Shown: positions 34,505 through 44,382 of the stretch, piece by piece
Layout of the letters: each line of letters begins with the position of its first letter
Position numbering within the stretch: position 1 is the stretch's first letter
Assembly: GCF_000687475.1 (NCBI RefSeq)
Contig: NC_057317.1
Coordinates: 4,464,501 to 4,528,500 of the forward strand
From: Ustilaginoidea virens
Lineage: Eukaryota > Ascomycota > Sordariomycetes > Hypocreales > Clavicipitaceae
DNA: 64,000 nucleotides
Direction of reading: 5' to 3'
Notes under the pieces: generated by a model
The model's input: the letters and a program-made list of their open reading frames with translations, nothing else
What the model was told of the DNA's origin: nothing
Database searches by the model: none
Made by a program: the position numbers and the translations under genes

Positions 34505-36626
34505 ATGTCTGCCAGCCAAAAGATTGCCATTCTCTCCGTCTACGACAAGACGGGGCTGCTGGACCTGGCCAAGGGCCTGGCCGAGCAGAATGTCCGCCTT
34601 GTTGCGTCTGGCGGCACCAGCCGCATGATTCGCGATGCCGGCATGCCTGTCGAGTATGCCATTCTTATTCTTTCTTTTCTTTCTTTCGTTTCTTTTTCTT
34701 TTTCTTTTTTTTTTTTTTTTTTTGGTGGTTTATTTTTTACTCATTCTTCTCTCCCCCACCACGCCGCCGCATTGGCAAAAACGCAAGAGGATAGCTAACC
34801 ATCGCTCCCCTCGTCTCCTCCATCAAGAGACGTCAGCGCCATCACCGGCGCCCCCGAGATGCTGGGCGGCCGCGTCAAGACCCTGCATCCCGCCGTGCAC
34901 GGCGGCATCCTCGCCCGCAACCTCGACGCCGACGACCAGGACCTCGCCGCGCAGGGCATCGCCAAGGTCGACTACGTCGTCTGCAACCTGTACCCGTTCA
35001 AGCAAACCGTGGCCAAGGCCGGCGGCGTCGGCGTCCCCGAGGCCGTCGAGGAGATCGACATTGGCGGCGTGACGCTCATCCGCGCCGCCGCCAAGAACCA
35101 CGCGCGCGTGACCATCCTCAGCGACCCGCGCGACTACCCCGGCTTCCTGCAGGAGCTCGCCCAGGGCGGCGGCGGCGGCGGCGGCGGCGGCATCTCGGAC
35201 GCGAGCCGGAACCGGTACGCCCTCAAGGCGTTTGAGCACACGGCCGACTACGACGCCGCCATCGCCGGCTTCTTCCGCGCCGAGTACGCCGGCCGCGGCG
35301 AGCAGCACCTGGCCCTGCGCTACGGCGCCAACCCGCACCAGAAGCCGGCCGCCGCCTACGCCGTCTCCCAGCGGCTCCCGTTCAAGGTGCTCTGCGGCTC
35401 GCCCGGCTACATCAACCTCCTCGACGCCCTCAACGCCTGGCCCCTGGTCAGGGAGCTGAAGCAGGCCCTGGGCAGGCCCGCCGCCGCCAGCTTCAAGCAC
35501 GTCTCGCCCGCCGGCGCCGCCATCGGCCTGCCCCTCAGCCCCGAAGAGCGCAGGGCCTACTTCGTCAACGACGTCGAGGGCATCGAGACGTCGCCGCTCG
35601 CCCAGGCCTACGCGCGCGCCCGCGGCGCCGACCGCATGAGCAGCTTCGGCGACGTCATCGCCCTCAGCGACGTGGTCGACGTCCCCACCGCCGCCATCAT
35701 CGCCAAGGAGGTCTCCGACGGCGTCATCGCGCCCGGCTACGACGACGCCGCCCTCGACATCCTGCGCAAGAAGAAGGGCGGCCGCTACCTCGTCCTGCAG
35801 ATGGACCCCGACTACACCCCCGCCCCGGCCGAGACCCGCACCGTCTACGGCGTCACGCTGCAGCAGCGCCGCAACGACGTCGAAATCTCCCCCAAGTCCT
35901 TTGCCGCCGCCGCCGCCGCCGCCGCCGCCCCCCTTCCCGACAGCGCCGCCCGCGACCTGACCGTCGCCACCATCACCCTCAAGTACACCCAGAGCAACTC
36001 GGTCTGCTACGCCGTCAACGGCCAGGTCATCGGCCTGGGCGCCGGCCAGCAGTCGCGCATCCACTGCACCCGCCTGGCCGGCGACAAGGCCGACAACTGG
36101 TGGATGCGCTTCCACGAGCGCGTCCTGCACATCAAGTGGAAAAGGGGCACCAAGCGCCCCGACAAGAGCAACGCCATCGACCTGCTGGTCAGCGGCGAGC
36201 TGCCGCAGTCGGGCCCCGAGCGCGAGGCCTTCGAGGCCGTCTTTGAAAAAGTCCCGCCTGCCTTTACCGACGAGGAGAGGGCGGCGTGGATGAGGCAGCT
36301 CGACAACGTCTGCGTCTCCAGCGACGCTTTTGTAAGTGCAGGAAACCCCCCCCTCCTCCCAGTCCTTCCCGGGTGCTAAGCAGCATCGCCTGGGCAAAGC
36401 TCATGTGAGCAATTGAATCCGACTCGCTAACCGCTAACCGCTAACCGCTCGACCGTGTTCGCTCTTCTAGTTCCCCTTTATCGACAACGTCTTCCGCGCC
36501 TCCCGCTCAGGCGTCAAGTACATCGCCGCCCCCAGCGGCAGCCAGAACGACAACGCTGTCTTGGAGACGGCCGAAAAGCTCGGCATCACCTTTGTTCAAC
36601 AAAACACTCGGCTCTTCCATCACTAA
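34505..36626 (+). CDS. ADE17: Bifunctional AICAR transformylase / IMP cyclohydrolase (purine biosynthesis)
   Basis: Catalyses the last two steps of de novo IMP synthesis: formyl transfer to AICAR, then ring closure, in the cytosol. Exons 34505-34653, 34828-36331 and 36471-36626 give about 602 aa, close to the usual 590. The N-terminal MGS-like cyclohydrolase domain shows [32 protein letters not shown] and [18 protein letters not shown]. The transformylase domain carries [12 protein letters not shown], the catalytic Lys-His pair (about 273-274, [10 protein letters not shown]), FGDVIALSD, and [24 protein letters not shown] in two adjoining pieces. It ends [20 protein letters not shown]...FHH. 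A Gly9 run (about 164-172) and an Ala run (about 409-417) are unusual insertions, probably in loops. An antisense 524-codon frame is spurious. Confidence 0.96.
36427..36447 (+). repeat. CTAACCG triple repeat in ADE17 intron 2
   Basis: Three tandem 7-mers, each containing the fungal branch-point consensus CTAAC, 23-44 nt upstream of the CTTCTAG acceptor at 36470. Confidence 0.85.
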
Positions 36627-37232
36627 CAGATGGTGGGTGTCTCGATTTTTTTTTTTTATTTCGTCCCTCTCTCTCGCTTTCTCAAACGCTGGAATACGCA
36701 CATCCGACTAGTATAGATTTCTTTTTTTTTTCTTTTTTGGCCCATGACGCGGAAAAGGCGGTGGCGGTGTTTTTTTTTTTTCGAGACTGGCCTTCGGCAG
36801 GGAGACAAAAAGCAAAATGTTTCATGAGCGAGGAATGGGGAGCAACTGCCACGGATGCTGGAAACTCGACTTGTCTTTCTTTTTTCGTGTGATGCATCTT
36901 CAACCATGCGCAATGGAAGAAGCCCCGTTTGCATGCAACGAGGTATCCGGGGGGAATCAATCTCTTGGGCCTACATGCTCAGCTGGGAACCGGAAATGAC
37001 TTTTTCGTTTGACTTGCTTCGCGTGCGCCGTTCCTGGCCATGTGCTCTGCTGTATTCCCCGACAGAATAGGTTTATAAGGCGCGCCAAAGAAGACGGCTT
37101 CACTCCCAGCAAGCAAATACACAAACGCCTGGTGTTTGCCAAACCCCCATGCCCATGCCCCTGCCCCTGCCCATGGATGCATACGTCATATAGTACAAGC
37201 TTGTGAAAACAGACGGCCCCGCAGCAACATCT
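36627..37232. other. Convergent 3' region between ADE17 and RAD17
   Basis: No gene was recognised. T-rich tracts at about 36647-36660, 36721-36735 and 36770-36781 are probably ADE17 3'UTR. A CCATGC/CCCTGC-like repeat lies near 37145-37172. Confidence 0.55.
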
Positions 37233-39851
37233 CTAATCCTCGATATCGTCATCGCTCAACACCAGTTTTCGTGCCAGCATGCCAGACATGGCGCTGGTTT
37301 TGATGCCCGCCCTCCTCTTGCGCGGACTGCGCTCTTCGCAAGGCCTGTCTGTTGCCCAGGGTTCTCCCGATGCGAAATCGTCCTCGGCCTCGGACTCTTC
37401 TTGGTCACCCGCCACGGATATCCCGTGGAACGACACCATCTTTTCGACATCTCGTGCGCGAACGCCGATGTTGCGGCCTCGCGCTATGTGAGCCATAAAA
37501 GGCAAACGATCGAGGAGCATCTCTCGCTGAGCGGCACTTCCTAGGGAGAGCAGTGGCGGCGACGGCTCCGATCCCTCTTCGCCGCCTCGTCCTTGAGGCT
37601 TCGCGGCAGCGGCGCTGCGTGCTTGTTGCTGCCGCTGCATCCACGACGCTGATTCACCAGACGGCTGGGTCGGCAGAAAGGCGCCGGCACCATCGGTGAG
37701 ATTCTTTGTTGGATGCTGCAATTCCCCCTTCAGAATCTTGGACGACCACAGGCCCACCATGCCCTCAATCTCCTCCTTGGCCTTCCACAGCTTCAGGCTT
37801 GTTGGGTAGAACATCTTGAAGGCGTCGCTGCCCTTTGCCATTGTCGTTGTCTTGCGTTTGACTGGATTGGGCAACGAGAAGAGCATGCCGCGCACAGCTA
37901 CGTGGAAAGTGATCTCGTCCTGGCGCAAAACATGGCTGCTCGAATCCCAGCCGCCGAAGCCGCCTCGACCTCGCGAGAAAACGTCTCTGGACGGACAGAG
38001 AAGGTCGCTTTCGGAAAGATGCTCTATGCAGTCGTTGACGTAATCCATCGGGGTCGACAGGTCCATCGGGCCTGTGCTCTCACACGACAGGATGTAATTC
38101 TCGTGCAAGGCGGAAATGAACGTGTCCGTGTCCGTGCCCGTCTCGTCAATCAGAGAGTCGACCGACACCTGCGATCTTTTGGGGCGGGCGTTTTGCGACA
38201 GAAACGGCGGCAAGGTCTCGACCGTGTCAGTGGACGGGGCGGCTTCGTCTCGTTTGTTATATACGACTTTGCCCACCGCGTGGAAGATGCCCAGGCTTGC
38301 TTCGCGCTGGGAAATTGACTGGAGGCTTTCAGACTCGCCTTTGGTTAAGCCGATGAGGCCCCTGACGCTCTTCTTGGGCTTTTTAAAGGCAATCTTGGCT
38401 CCCCAGTCCGAGTTTTCATCCCCTTTCAGGCAAAGAAACTCTAGCGACGAAACAGCGTTGCGGATATCTCCGATTTCCCCCAGCCTCTGAAGAACTTGGG
38501 GACCAGGAGTCATTCTGCGGCCCGACTTTCTCGCTTCTTTGACAACGACAAGCTCTAGAGCCTTGGTAAGAATAGAGGGCGCAACGGCGTTGAACTCTAT
38601 CATCCCGACACCGGGATGACCAAGAATCTCCGGGCCAAGCAGTCGATGGGCGGTCAGGCTATCAGCTGATGCGGATGTTGTGGTCAACAGAGTCTCCGAT
38701 ATGACCAGAACGATTGGGCTGGCAGGACCTGTCCTATGTTGAGCCATCGCTCCAGACTGGGCAAGAGATGAAGACGCATGCGCAGCTAGGTATTCCAGGA
38801 TAACGCCGCGGAAGGAGCTCAATGCTGAGGATGATCGAGAGAATGTGTTTGGGAATTCTTCGACGAGCATGATGCGTCTGGCTTTACTTGGGTCGTTGCC
38901 GTTCCCGTTGCCATGCGAGATGGGCGAGATTGCGCTAGACGAGCCGTCCGTCTCCAGGGTTCCGAACTTGCCTCCTCGACCTAGAAATTCGCCAAACTGC
39001 GCAGAAGCAGAAAGGAAGCCTGGGCCAGCGGTTGTGGCCGGATTCTTCCATTCCAGGAGCTCGCATCCCAAATCGTTGGCAAGCAGACGTACTGTGGTCG
39101 TCTTGCCGGAGCCAGCTGGTCCTTTCAATACCAGGAGCCGCTGACGCAAGCGACCCGCCATGACTTCTTCCAGCCATCTCCGGACATTGGCGACTTTCTT
39201 TTTGTGCACTGCCAACTCGTCCAGGTTCAGAGGTCCGAACCGTTCGGGCCATGGTCGCAGCTCGTCATCCGCGCCGATGGGGTTTGTGGGTTTGGGTGGC
39301 TTGAAGAACTTGAGGCCGGCACTCAAAGGCTCGCCTGACGTGGCGACGCTACCGTTTCTCAGCCGTTTGCGAGCATGTTGACCGACCAGGCTGGACGAGC
39401 TAGCCTTGAGCGAGGATATCTCGTCGTCCTCGGAAATGGGGTCACTTATGGGGTCGTTGACGGGCGACGGCCTCGTTTCGGCGTTGCTTCTGGCTGTCGA
39501 AGCTCGCTGGGCCTGATTGGAGAAGAGAGTCTTGAGATCGGCAGTCTTGCCCTTTTTTTCTTCGCTCCGTCCGGCATCTCTGGATTTTGTCGCATTGGAC
39601 CCACGGCCAATCTTGTGCGAGGCTCCTCCCCGCCTCGTCTTGGGAGGTGACGGGCTGCTAGCGGACGGCCGCGATGCGATTCTTGCTTTGAGAGGGCTGG
39701 GGGACGGGGTGGAAACTCGATGTTTGGGGGGGGAGAGGGAGACTGGTGAAGAGAGCAGAAAGTTGGCAAGGGTGTTGTTGGCCTGAGGCTGTTCCTCGTC
39801 ATCAGAGGCATCAAGAGGGTTCCGTCTGCGGCGTTTGGCGGGCGGAGCCAT
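37233..39851 (-). CDS. RAD17: Checkpoint clamp loader RAD17 (yeast Rad24 orthologue)
   Basis: The large subunit of the Rad17-RFC complex that loads the 9-1-1 clamp at damaged DNA in the nucleus. A single 872-codon exon runs from ATG 39851 to TAG. The N-terminus is basic and Ser/Pro-rich (MAPPAKRRRRNPLDAS, a likely nuclear signal), with a PIP-like DLKTLF. The family block WPERFGPLNLDELAVHKKKV precedes Walker A GPAGSGKT (244-251). Walker B is IMLVEE at about 327-332 within LVEEFPN, the Rad17-type variant of the RFC DEAD motif. Helical RFC lid and collar regions follow, with a disordered acidic C-terminus. Length is normal for filamentous fungi. A 568-bp gap separates it from the end of the next minus-strand gene. 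Confidence 0.93.
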   Translation of the reverse strand: MAPPAKRRRRNPLDASDDEEQPQANNTLANFLLSSPVSLSPPKHRVSTPSPSPLKARIASRPSASSPSPPKTRRGGASHKIGRGSNATKSRDAGRSEEKKGKTADLKTLFSNQAQRASTARSNAETRPSPVNDPISDPISEDDEISSLKASSSSLVGQHARKRLRNGSVATSGEPLSAGLKFFKPPKPTNPIGADDELRPWPERFGPLNLDELAVHKKKVANVRRWLEEVMAGRLRQRLLVLKGPAGSGKTTTVRLLANDLGCELLEWKNPATTAGPGFLSASAQFGEFLGRGGKFGTLETDGSSSAISPISHGNGNGNDPSKARRIMLVEEFPNTFSRSSSALSSFRGVILEYLAAHASSSLAQSGAMAQHRTGPASPIVLVISETLLTTTSASADSLTAHRLLGPEILGHPGVGMIEFNAVAPSILTKALELVVVKEARKSGRRMTPGPQVLQRLGEIGDIRNAVSSLEFLCLKGDENSDWGAKIAFKKPKKSVRGLIGLTKGESESLQSISQREASLGIFHAVGKVVYNKRDEAAPSTDTVETLPPFLSQNARPKRSQVSVDSLIDETGTDTDTFISALHENYILSCESTGPMDLSTPMDYVNDCIEHLSESDLLCPSRDVFSRGRGGFGGWDSSSHVLRQDEITFHVAVRGMLFSLPNPVKRKTTTMAKGSDAFKMFYPTSLKLWKAKEEIEGMVGLWSSKILKGELQHPTKNLTDGAGAFLPTQPSGESASWMQRQQQARSAAAAKPQGRGGEEGSEPSPPLLSLGSAAQREMLLDRLPFMAHIARGRNIGVRARDVEKMVSFHGISVAGDQEESEAEDDFASGEPWATDRPCEERSPRKRRAGIKTSAMSGMLARKLVLSDDDIED

Positions 39852-40419
39852 TAAAGCGAATGATGGAGCACCTGAGTATCGTGGGGTCCATGCGTGCTGG
39901 GGGGGTTGTCCGACTCGGCTCGAGGTGCTGATGACTGTATCGGGGACAGGAATATGTCGGCGATGGCGAATGTTGAACGAGAAGGTCGTAGGTGACGGAC
40001 GGGTCGAATCGCAAGGTCTGGCAGACGGCGGCCAAGTTGAAAGCCGGGGCCGGTTCAGGCCAATGGGATTGATGGATCAGGGCCCACTCACTGTCGCCCA
40101 CGTAATCGAACGATTCGAACCCCCGTCGACGTGTTGAAAATAAAGTCAAAGGCCTGCGTGCAGTGCAGCATTTACTTCTTGTCAACCATTGCTTTACTTT
40201 TTGGTCAAACACTGTCTGTTACGTCCTTTGAAGCCGTCAAGTTCACTGCTCCCTGTGATGTCTTGATAGCTAGCACCCCAATAACCCACGCTCATCGCTT
40301 AGGATGCCCACCCTCGGAAGTTATCCACAAAGGTCGCAGCGGCCAGAAGATAGAAGTCATCATCATCCCCCCATGTCCTGGCCAAATCCCTCATCACACG
40401 CACCGCTGAGCCCGAATCG
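39852..40419. other. RAD17 promoter and 3' flank of the neighbouring gene
   Basis: No independent gene was supported. An open minus-strand frame (40212-39811) overlaps the RAD17 start in another frame and is probably leader sequence. Confidence 0.5.
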
Positions 40420-41757
40420 TCAGTCGAGTGGCTCAACCTCGTTACATGGAGCATCAGGTGTCAACGGCGTACCTTTGGCATAGTGTGCATCGTTCAAGTG
40501 CGGCGACTGCAGCGCCTTTTGTTGCACATGGTTCCAGTCGCGCCCGGCTGCATCCTTTCTCTCGGTTCCAGGTTTGGGGCGCGGTCGTCCCTTGAGGATG
40601 AATACAGCAACGACCAACAGCCACCACTCCTTCACGAGGCTGACGTGATATCGGGCCGGGAAGAATGAAAGAAGGACCCGTACCGCATAGCTAGTTGTCA
40701 ACAAGTCGGCAAACAGCAAGCTGTACTCGTGGAGGGTCGGGTCAACTGATGAAACAAACAGGCCCACTGCAGCCTGCTGTGACTTTTCGAAATCCTTGAC
40801 GGGTTCGGAAATATCCCAGGCGTTCCAGTAGTCCAGAACCGTACCCTCATACTTGGAAATCGTGCTTTCCAACTCGCGAGGCTCAATAGCCTCGGGCAAA
40901 TCTCTCAGGGCCTCGTCGTCAGACAATTGAACGAGCAGTTCGAGAACAGAGGCGCTGGTACGTTTGGAGGACTGCCTGGTGCAGGACGGGTCACTTGTGT
41001 ACTTGTAGAGGAAGCTGTGCTGTACCGACGCCAATGTCAGAGCTTCCATGGCTACTTCCTTACTGTCCATCTCATAAGCATATCCTAGATGGGTGAGAGG
41101 ATGACCGACTAAGACACCGTTAGCAGTGTTGAGGCGGCTCGCGCACGCAAGATTGGCATGTTTCTTACACCCGCATATCAATCCGTGGACCAGCGGCCGT
41201 TCAGACGAGAAGAGAAAGTGCTCAACCACTTTCTTCCAGTCGTAGGCATATTCCATGGCTAGTTTGTCCTCGAAGAAGTCGAGAAACCCTCGCTGATAAC
41301 GATCGTCTCCTAGAAAGTCGACCCAGTCATTGTCCACGACCTCGGCAGGAGACGGCTTCCAAGGCTCCAGTTCTTTGACCTGCTCCTCGTACATGTCCTG
41401 GAGTTGGGTCGCAGTGGCACCTAGCAAGTACGCTGAAGCAAGGGCGTGGGCAGTTTCGTTGCCAGACCGGGATTGACTGCACAGTACGGCGTAGTTGACG
41501 TGGTTGGCTTTGAGAAGATGTTTGAGAGACCGAGCAGGACGTTCAGGGTTGGTCTCTATGTGATGCACATCCACTGCGGGCAAGTCGATGGCGGAGTTCT
41601 TGCCATCTCCGCCAAGGACGAAGGCTAGTAATCCAGACATGTTTGCGAATTTTGCGTCTTGCCACTGTCCCCGGGTGTGGTGCCGCAGCAGGGCCTGAAG
41701 GGACTCGGGGGACTGTAAAATCGAGTATTGATGTTGAAGGCGTTGAGGTGGCGGCAT
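40420..41757 (-). CDS. Questin-oxidase-like protein (AflY/DUF4243-type)
   Basis: The family contains fungal oxidases that cleave anthraquinone rings by Baeyer-Villiger-type chemistry (questin oxidase, AflY), but many members are uncharacterised. The ATG at 41757 gives an uninterrupted 445-codon frame. A 60-nt intron (41168-41109; donor GTAAGA, acceptor TTAG) with no stop and a length divisible by three lies in it; removing it yields the family block HGLICGFGHPLTHLGYAYE and a protein of about 425 aa. His residues in HGLI, GHP and THLG are the conserved ones I recognise. A hydrophobic stretch near the C-terminus (EWWLLVVAVFIL) could be a membrane or packing helix. No polyketide synthase or other cluster gene is nearby, so a role in a local pathway is not indicated. 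Confidence 0.82.
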   Translation of the reverse strand: MPPPQRLQHQYSILQSPESLQALLRHHTRGQWQDAKFANMSGLLAFVLGGDGKNSAIDLPAVDVHHIETNPERPARSLKHLLKANHVNYAVLCSQSRSGNETAHALASAYLLGATATQLQDMYEEQVKELEPWKPSPAEVVDNDWVDFLGDDRYQRGFLDFFEDKLAMEYAYDWKKVVEHFLFSSERPLVHGLICGCKKHANLACASRLNTANGVLVGHPLTHLGYAYEMDSKEVAMEALTLASVQHSFLYKYTSDPSCTRQSSKRTSASVLELLVQLSDDEALRDLPEAIEPRELESTISKYEGTVLDYWNAWDISEPVKDFEKSQQAAVGLFVSSVDPTLHEYSLLFADLLTTSYAVRVLLSFFPARYHVSLVKEWWLLVVAVFILKGRPRPKPGTERKDAAGRDWNHVQQKALQSPHLNDAHYAKGTPLTPDAPCNEVEPLD

Positions 41758-42439
41758 GATGATATTGACTGTCCATTGTACTGTACCTACTACCTACCTA
41801 GGTACCTGAGGATGGGCACACTTAGCCCGTGCCTACATTAGAGGTAAGGTACCTAGGTACCTAGGTAGACATGCGGTGATTTGACCATGCTACCGACGAT
41901 GAATGACTTGAAGAAGCTGGGCTTTGAAAGTATCACGACTTATCTGTATTCGGTAAAAACAACTCCATAGCAGGTTTATATAACTCTATTCATGCTTTGG
42001 AGACTTTGGTCCTGTGCTCGCTTGACACACCATGATACTTACCTAGGTACTGGGTACTTGCCTTTATTCCAGGGCCGAATGTTGCACCAAATGTGTGACG
42101 CCACACAATGTGTGCGGCTTAATTGGGCTCTATATACACTGTACAGTACTGCGACACCGCAGCCTTCTCATAACGGTCAACTTAGGTACCTAGGTACCGT
42201 ACCTAACCTACATAAGGTACCTACCTACCTAGGTAGGTACATATAACCCCGTGGTGTCTGGTACAAAGCGGGGGCAGGCTAACCCGTCACCTTGAAAAAA
42301 ATAAAATCAACGTCCAGCCTGGCCCTTTCTTCCAGTCTCTACCCTCTGCCGAGTCACACAGTCAGTCAGCCATAAAGCTTGCTGGAAATATCGGTGGCTC
42401 TTGTCACCGTTGCCTCCAAATGTACGCAACAGCGGCGAC
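41758..42439. other. Divergent promoter region rich in GGTACC/CCTAGG palindromes
   Basis: No gene. The stretch between the questin-oxidase-like gene and the UBE3D-like gene holds a dense series of GGTACCTAGGTA-type motifs (about 41785-41812, 41848-41872, 42040-42056, 42183-42240). Confidence 0.6.
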
Positions 42440-44047
42440 ATGACCGTTCCCAACAAGGACGCGCCGATAACCTTATACGCCGAACTGCTTTCAAACATCC
42501 GGCAGGTATCCATTGCAGCGACGTTACCCTTGCCATCAAATGCGACCACGAGGGCCAGAATCAGCCATCACGGGCAGCGTCTATGCCTCGAGCATGACGG
42601 CCAAGCCGAGACCCTCGACCTGCCCGGCACGGTAGCCGGGCCGTCTCACCTGCCAGTTGCTCAAAAGACGTCTTGTGATCTGACGTGGCGGTTGCCCCTG
42701 TCGCAAACGTCAACACCGCTGCCTCAATTCTCCCTGGAGAACCAAACCGCTCCATGGGCTGCCGTGGACCTCGAAAGCGGATCCGGCGTTTGGTGTCGCG
42801 CCTGTAACACTACCTTCCTACCACAAGGGGTCATCAAGCACTGGAAGGATTTGCCGAGTGAAAACTGGGCTGAGATGATGGAGTTTTGGCACTGCCACAA
42901 ACCGCACCATCAGGGCCAGCACCAGGACGATGCCCTCCCAGACAAGGGATACGGTGCCAACAGCACGATTACCGCCCAAACCGGAATTGGCTTTGTCGAC
43001 ATGACTTCGTTCATGTTTGACCATGGCGACTGCCGAAATCTGCTGGTACGTACTCAATCCCACTATTTTGGTCTCCTTTTTTTTTTTTTTTTTTTTTTTT
43101 TTCGTTTTGTTTTGTTCGGTCTGGTGCTGCATGTACGGTTAAGCCCGGGGAACTAGAAGGTGGTCAAATCGGCTTCTCGAGCAGCTCCGTGGTCTGGTCA
43201 TCGATACGCTTCCCCAATAATGTCCATCATACCAGTCCCTGCCTCAGGGAGACCTCTGCCTGCAAATCCTCCTCCTTGAAGGGACGGACGGGTTCTGGTG
43301 GTCAGGTTGAATGGTGAGCCTCTTCATTTCATCTCAGTATCCAGAGCTGTGGATGCTGGGGGATTTACAAGAGGTACATGTACTCACCAGCCAGTCTCCG
43401 AAACATCCAAGATGCAAATTCCCAAAGCCCTGCACTTGCTTACCTGTTGTCAGTTCTCTACTTCAGGTGCCGAAACCTCAAAGTGCAGTTCCGAACCTCT
43501 GGTGTACTCGACTCATCCAGGAAAGTTTCTGCAGATACTCTGCAACAAATGCACCGCGGAAGTTGGCGAGTTCAGCAAGCGAGTGGGCTCCGTATCGCTA
43601 TTTAAGTGGCAAGTCAATTGCAGCACCAAGACGCCTGCAGAACCCGCGCCAACCGGGCCGGAGTGTTTGGCAGCGTCTCTCCTTGCCAACATTTCCAGGT
43701 CAGGTTGTGCAAAATCCTTGATATCTTCGCACCTGTCTGAAGGAAACCAGGATTCGCAACTGCTACTTTTCCTCTGGGTCTTGAACTTCAACGTCGTGTA
43801 CTCGTCGTCCTCTGCCGGCGGCAAAAGGACGGCAATGAAGATCCTATACCGACAAGTGACCTCACAGGATGGGAAAAGACTCGTGGAATCTATAGCTTCT
43901 GACGTGCAGGAACTGAACCTTCCAAGTGCCACCATTCACCTGGTTCGGCACGCTCTGGAGTCGAGTAGCTTGTTGCTCCCGGAAAGAGAGAGATGCTTCA
44001 AGGAATGGCATGTCGGCCTTCTAGACAGATGGAATAATAACTTTTAG
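42440..44047 (+). CDS. E3 ubiquitin ligase E3D-like (UBE3D, HECT-like E2-binding protein)
   Basis: The family binds E2 enzymes such as UbcH10 and is involved in ubiquitin transfer. Exon 1 (42440-43045) starts MTVPNKDAPITLYAELLSNIRQ and contains the paired-Cys block VWCRACNTTF and the hallmark LPSENWAEMMEFWHCHKPHH. The C-terminal exon (about 43467-44047) has CNKCTAEVGEFSKRVGSVSLFKWQVNC, the conserved segment close to the end of UBE3D proteins, and stops after WNNNF. Between them an exon starting at 43144 (acceptor GTTAAG, PGELEGGQIGFSSSSV) fits the frame, but its 3' end near 43290-43305 and the junction to the last exon are not resolved. Intron 1 contains a T26 run. The tail of exon 1 and the last exon are more certain than the middle. 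Confidence 0.8.
43077..43102. repeat. T26 homopolymer in UBE3D-like intron 1
   Basis: Twenty-six T inside the first intron. Confidence 0.9.
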
Positions 44048-44382
44048 GATTGGTTAAGTGGCCGGAGCTCAAGAGCAAGACTACCCAAATGTAACGAGTT
44101 TATCCACCATTTGCGTCAGGCGGGCGTGGGGTGCGTGTACCGTGTCAACAACACTGTGAATGCACACTATGCTTTGCAGCATGCACAGTGTCGGCTTGCT
44201 TCGGGTGGGCGATGACGACAAGCCACCCACCACCGCACCTGTGTGACCTTTCCACTTTACTTTTGATCATCTTGTTGCCCGTCTCTCGAGTCCGTCTTCG
44301 AGCCTCAATTGCCCTCCTCTTCTGGTGACCCGATGGTCGTCATCGGGTACGCAGGGGTTAGGTTCTCAGACTTCTCTCGCAG
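44048..44382. other. Short intergenic gap between UBE3D-like gene and SNF2 ATPase
   Basis: 335 bp in tandem orientation; nothing was recognised beyond the presumed terminator and promoter. Confidence 0.6.

Noticed and set aside
34823..36397. 524-codon antisense frame over ADE17
   Set aside because: A composition artefact opposite a well-recognised enzyme.
40110..40135. GGTTCGAATC-like B box on the minus strand
   Set aside because: No cloverleaf could be formed around it; it lies in the RAD17 upstream region.
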